NCBI GenBank assembly: GCA_029573925.1 | Contig: JAKQBV010000373.1 | Location: 1 to 6,460 of the forward strand | Length of the DNA: 6,460 nucleotides | Source: a bacterium | GTDB taxonomy: Bacteria; UBP15; UBA6099 | Direction of reading: 5' to 3' | Notes under the pieces: generated by a model | The model's input: only the letters and a program-made list of their open reading frames with translations | Told to the model about the DNA's origin: nothing | Databases searched by the model: none | Translations under genes and position numbers: made by a program | Part shown: positions 4,803-6,460 of the stretch, piece by piece | How positions within the stretch are numbered: position 1 is the first letter of the stretch | How the letters are laid out: each line of letters begins with the position of its first letter

Positions 4803-5846
4803 ATGTTTACTCACAAATTCAAAGACTGCCGCTCGCTGTCCGAACTGCCGTGGTTCAAATTGAACAACGCCGGACGCCTCGTCCTCGCCGAACCGGAAAA
4901 GGTCGGCCCGATAATCGACTTCCATTCCCACCTCGGGTTCGCCATCTTCTTTTCCCCCCCGCTCGACCTGCGCAGGCGCGCCCCGGAAACGCTTCACAAC
5001 TTCCCGATGCGCGGCGTCGAAGTTGACCTCGACCTCGAATCCGGCCTCAACCTCGAGCTCAATCAGCCCGGCCGCGTCGTCAAACAGTACATCCAGTCCA
5101 TGTTCACCAACAAGGGCGACCAAGCCACCCACACCGTCCCCAATATCAAGGAAGAAATGGCCGACATGAACATCGAGCGCGCCATCGTCATGGCCATCGA
5201 TTTCCCGTTCGGCGCCCAGAACTCCGAAGCTTACCTCGACGCCATGCGCGGCGAGGACAGCCTAGTTCCGTTCGTCGCCGTCAACCCCCTGCGCCCCGGC
5301 TGGGAAGAGCGCATGGACCGCCACATCGCCAACGGCGCGCGCGGCCTCAAAGTCCATCCCTATTCCGAATTCATGACCAGCGACCACCCGTTCGTCATCA
5401 GGATGCTCCGCCGCTGGGAACGCTCCGGCCTGCCCGTCCTCTTCCACACCGCCTTCAACAGCATCGCGCCCGGATTCCTCCAACTCCTCGCCCGCATGGA
5501 AACCTACGAAAAAGCCCTCCGCAGATTCCCTAACATAAAATTCGTCCTCGGCCACGCCGGGATGGACTTCTTCGAGAAAGCCATCGAGTACGCCCATAAA
5601 TACGACAACGTGTATCTGGAAATCGACGGCCAGCCCCCCGCCAACCTTGAACGCATCTGCGACAGCGTTGACCACAGCCGGCTGCTCTTCGGCACGGACT
5701 GGCCGTTCTTCCCGATGGCCCTCGCCCTTGCCAAAGTCTTCATCGGCGTCCGCGGAGACGAATCGCTTACCCGCAAACTTCTCTACGAAAACGCCGTCGA
5801 ACTCCTCGGCTCCGCGCAACCCGCTTCTGTCTCGGCCTCAGCCTGA
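4803..5846 (+). CDS. Metal-dependent amidohydrolase family protein (COG2159/ACMSD-like)
   Basis: A 347-residue TIM-barrel hydrolase or decarboxylase of the amidohydrolase superfamily (Amidohydro_2 type); substrate unknown. Metal-site residues appear in order: H41 and H43 in IIDFHSHLG, H185 in GLKVHPYSEF, H215 in VLFHTAF, H251 in FVLGHAGMD, and D299 in LLFGTDWPF. This pattern fits the ACMSD-like branch, where one zinc is held by the HxH pair, a later His and the Asp. The C-terminal helix SLTRKLLYENAVELLG is also typical. No signal peptide is seen, so it is probably cytoplasmic. The start at 4803 has GGAG six bases upstream; an in-frame ATG at 4668 would add 45 basic, non-conserved residues. 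It is transcribed away from the DUF2804 gene and has no downstream partner. Exact reaction not assignable. Confidence 0.9.
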   Translation: MFTHKFKDCRSLSELPWFKLNNAGRLVLAEPEKVGPIIDFHSHLGFAIFFSPPLDLRRRAPETLHNFPMRGVEVDLDLESGLNLELNQPGRVVKQYIQSMFTNKGDQATHTVPNIKEEMADMNIERAIVMAIDFPFGAQNSEAYLDAMRGEDSLVPFVAVNPLRPGWEERMDRHIANGARGLKVHPYSEFMTSDHPFVIRMLRRWERSGLPVLFHTAFNSIAPGFLQLLARMETYEKALRRFPNIKFVLGHAGMDFFEKAIEYAHKYDNVYLEIDGQPPANLERICDSVDHSRLLFGTDWPFFPMALALAKVFIGVRGDESLTRKLLYENAVELLGSAQPASVSASA

Positions 5847-5879
5847 CACAAGCGCATAAGCGTTAAAAGAAAATATTTG

Positions 5880-5913
5880 TTAAGGGAAAACTTTTGAAAA
5901 AGTTTTCCCTTAA
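5880..5913 (+). terminator. 16-bp perfect palindrome, probable terminator of the amidohydrolase gene
   Basis: TTAAGGGAAAACTTTT (5880-5895), a two-base GA loop, and the exact reverse complement (5898-5913). It begins 33 bases after the stop codon with no gene following on the plus strand. The right arm contains the T-run, an A/T-type terminator layout that would also work for the opposite strand. A four-base or larger loop would open in RNA. It shares the core CTTTTGAAAAAG with the palindrome at 6107-6140. Confidence 0.6.
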
Positions 5914-5939
5914 AATCCCTTTCAAAATTTTTCATGCTA

Positions 5940-5975
5940 GCGCCAAAGGCGGGGCTACGCCCTCGCCTTTGGCGC
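5940..5975. repeat. 12-bp GC-rich palindrome with a 12-base loop
   Basis: GCGCCAAAGGCG (5940-5951) and CGCCTTTGGCGC (5964-5975) pair perfectly; two further G-C pairs are possible inside. No T-run follows on either strand, so it is not a standard terminator. Probably a dispersed palindrome. Confidence 0.75.
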
Positions 5976-6063
5976 GTATCAAGGGAAAAGATGTTGGGAA
6001 AGGCTTTCAGTGGAACCCTATTCATAAATGATTTCACATAGGTCGTCGGAATTGAAGCCCGGC

Positions 6064-6095
6064 AACGATTCACTCCCGAAGACCAGTGAATCGTT
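6064..6095. repeat. 11-bp palindrome with a 10-base loop
   Basis: AACGATTCACT (6064-6074) and AGTGAATCGTT (6085-6095) are exact reverse complements. A short T-run (6093-6097 region) follows on the plus strand. The core GATTCxxxGAATC recalls the GGGCGATTC palindrome at 3249-3268 but shares only a few bases. Confidence 0.7.
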
Positions 6096-6106
6096 TTGAA
6101 GAGATT

Positions 6107-6140
6107 CCAAAGAGAAACTTTTTCAAAAGTTTCTCTTTGG
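6107..6140. repeat. 16-bp perfect palindrome, reverse-oriented relative of the 5880 element
   Basis: CCAAAGAGAAACTTTT (6107-6122), a TC loop, and its exact reverse complement (6125-6140). Reverse-complemented, its centre GAAACTTTTGAAAAAGTTTC matches the 5880 palindrome apart from one A/T pair in the arms. It could serve as a terminator for minus-strand transcription leaving the insertion sequence. Confidence 0.75.
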
Positions 6141-6256
6141 CCGCCGGAGGCTGCCTTCTCTTCCCCCGCGCTTTCTTTTCTTATGCCGAATCCGTTGTTA
6201 AGATTCTGGAGCGATTGTTCAGAGCGGATGAAATGCGAGGCGCAAGGCGCATTTTT

Positions 6257-6279
6257 GTAGGGGCGGGGTTGCCCCGCCC
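6257..6279. repeat. GTAGGGGCGGGG palindrome
   Basis: After GTAG, GGGCGGGG (6261-6268) pairs with CCCCGCCC (6272-6279) across TTG. The GTAGGGGC start matches the arms at 3132-3208, so this is another member of that palindrome family, here lacking the final CTAC. It sits 21 bases before the proposed insertion-sequence end. Confidence 0.65.
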
Positions 6280-6300
6280 GAAATGCTAAACAACATCAAT

Positions 6301-6460
6301 GGGTGGCGCTCACAAATTTATTCCTGATTCCCCCTAATTTTCAGATAGTGCGAGAAGATAATCGGGACAGGGAGAAGTTCTGGCGGCGACGTAGACAAAT
6401 CGAGAGATCATCTTCCCTGATTTGAAACGGCGGTTGAAGCGGTACTGGAATTCGGCGAGG
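6301..6460 (-). mobile_element. End of an IS1595-like insertion sequence (partial)
   Basis: The 3' end of a transposase gene lies here, and its non-coding tail runs to about 6301. The sequence from GGGTGGCGCTCAC at 6301 is the likely terminal inverted repeat, because it is where the sequence stops resembling the palindrome-rich region. The other end is outside the window, so the repeat and target duplication cannot be checked. IS1595-family elements usually make an 8-base duplication, which would be ACATCAAT (6293-6300). Confidence 0.55.
6334..6460 (-). CDS. IS1595-family transposase, C-terminal fragment (cut by window edge)
   Basis: The last 41 residues plus stop (TAG at 6336-6334) of a minus-strand frame that enters from the right edge. 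They begin LAEFQYRFNRRFKSGKMISR and end LLALSEN. The phrase L-x-EF-x-RFNRR followed by an amphipathic helix is the characteristic C-terminal tail of IS1595/ISXO2-type DDE transposases (often YLDEFxFRFNRR). The catalytic residues lie outside the window, so activity cannot be judged. Identification rests on this short but distinctive motif. Confidence 0.75.
   Translation of the reverse strand, partial: LAEFQYRFNRRFKSGKMISRFVYVAARTSPCPDYLLALSEN

Larger units (their letters stand above)
5847..6300. other. Palindrome-rich gene-free stretch up to the insertion sequence
   Basis: No convincing gene is present. The open frames here (for example 6086-6289 plus and 5783-6073 minus) are translations of palindromes and lack family features or ribosome binding sites. 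Five stem-forming palindromes occupy 5880-6279. Between them, 5976-6063 and 6141-6256 hold nothing I recognise. Confidence 0.65.

Noticed and set aside
5880..6140. Miniature transposon (MITE) bounded by the two A/T palindromes
   Set aside because: Each end is itself a full palindrome, the outer arms differ, and no target duplication is visible, so two independent elements fit better.
6086..6289. Plus-strand frame of 67 codons
   Set aside because: It starts inside a palindrome and translates two more; no ribosome binding site or family features.

Overview
The window comes from a moderately GC-rich bacterium that uses clear Shine-Dalgarno sites and ATG starts. The gene mix (IolB-type isomerase, exported nitroreductase-fold protein, DUF2804 protein, ACMSD-like amidohydrolase, TPR-tailed rhomboid) and the many short palindromic intergenic repeats recall environmental PVC-group genomes (Lentisphaerae/Kiritimatiellae-like) or similar candidate phyla. 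No single marker fixes the taxonomy, so this is a weak inference. There are no tRNA, rRNA or CRISPR features and no phage genes.

Layout. 1-1037 (minus): a rhomboid intramembrane serine protease with a C-terminal TPR-like tail, cut by the left edge. 1038-1430: divergent promoter region holding a REP-like hairpin, a TATAAT box for each direction, and a 10-bp inverted repeat that could be an operator. 1431-2228 (plus): 5-deoxy-glucuronate isomerase (iolB), followed 59 bases later by a Sec-exported SagB/ThcOx-like nitroreductase (2288-2977), probably one operon. 2978-3533: a 556-base gene-free stretch packed with repeats. 3534-4580 (minus): a DUF2804 protein. 4581-4802: short divergent control region. 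4803-5846 (plus): a metal-dependent amidohydrolase of the ACMSD/COG2159 type. 5847-6300: a second gene-free stretch with five palindromes. 6301-6460: the 3' end of an IS1595-like insertion sequence, cut by the right edge.

How the genes work together. IolB points to inositol or deoxy-sugar acid catabolism, but no other iol gene is visible. The nitroreductase-fold protein is probably co-transcribed with it, without a known functional link. The DUF2804 and amidohydrolase genes are head to head and may share control. I see no convincing new multi-gene system. The most unusual content is the intergenic repeats: a nested inverted repeat, an A/T-rich palindrome family found downstream of genes, and a duplicated 54-base unit that looks like a minus-strand terminator.
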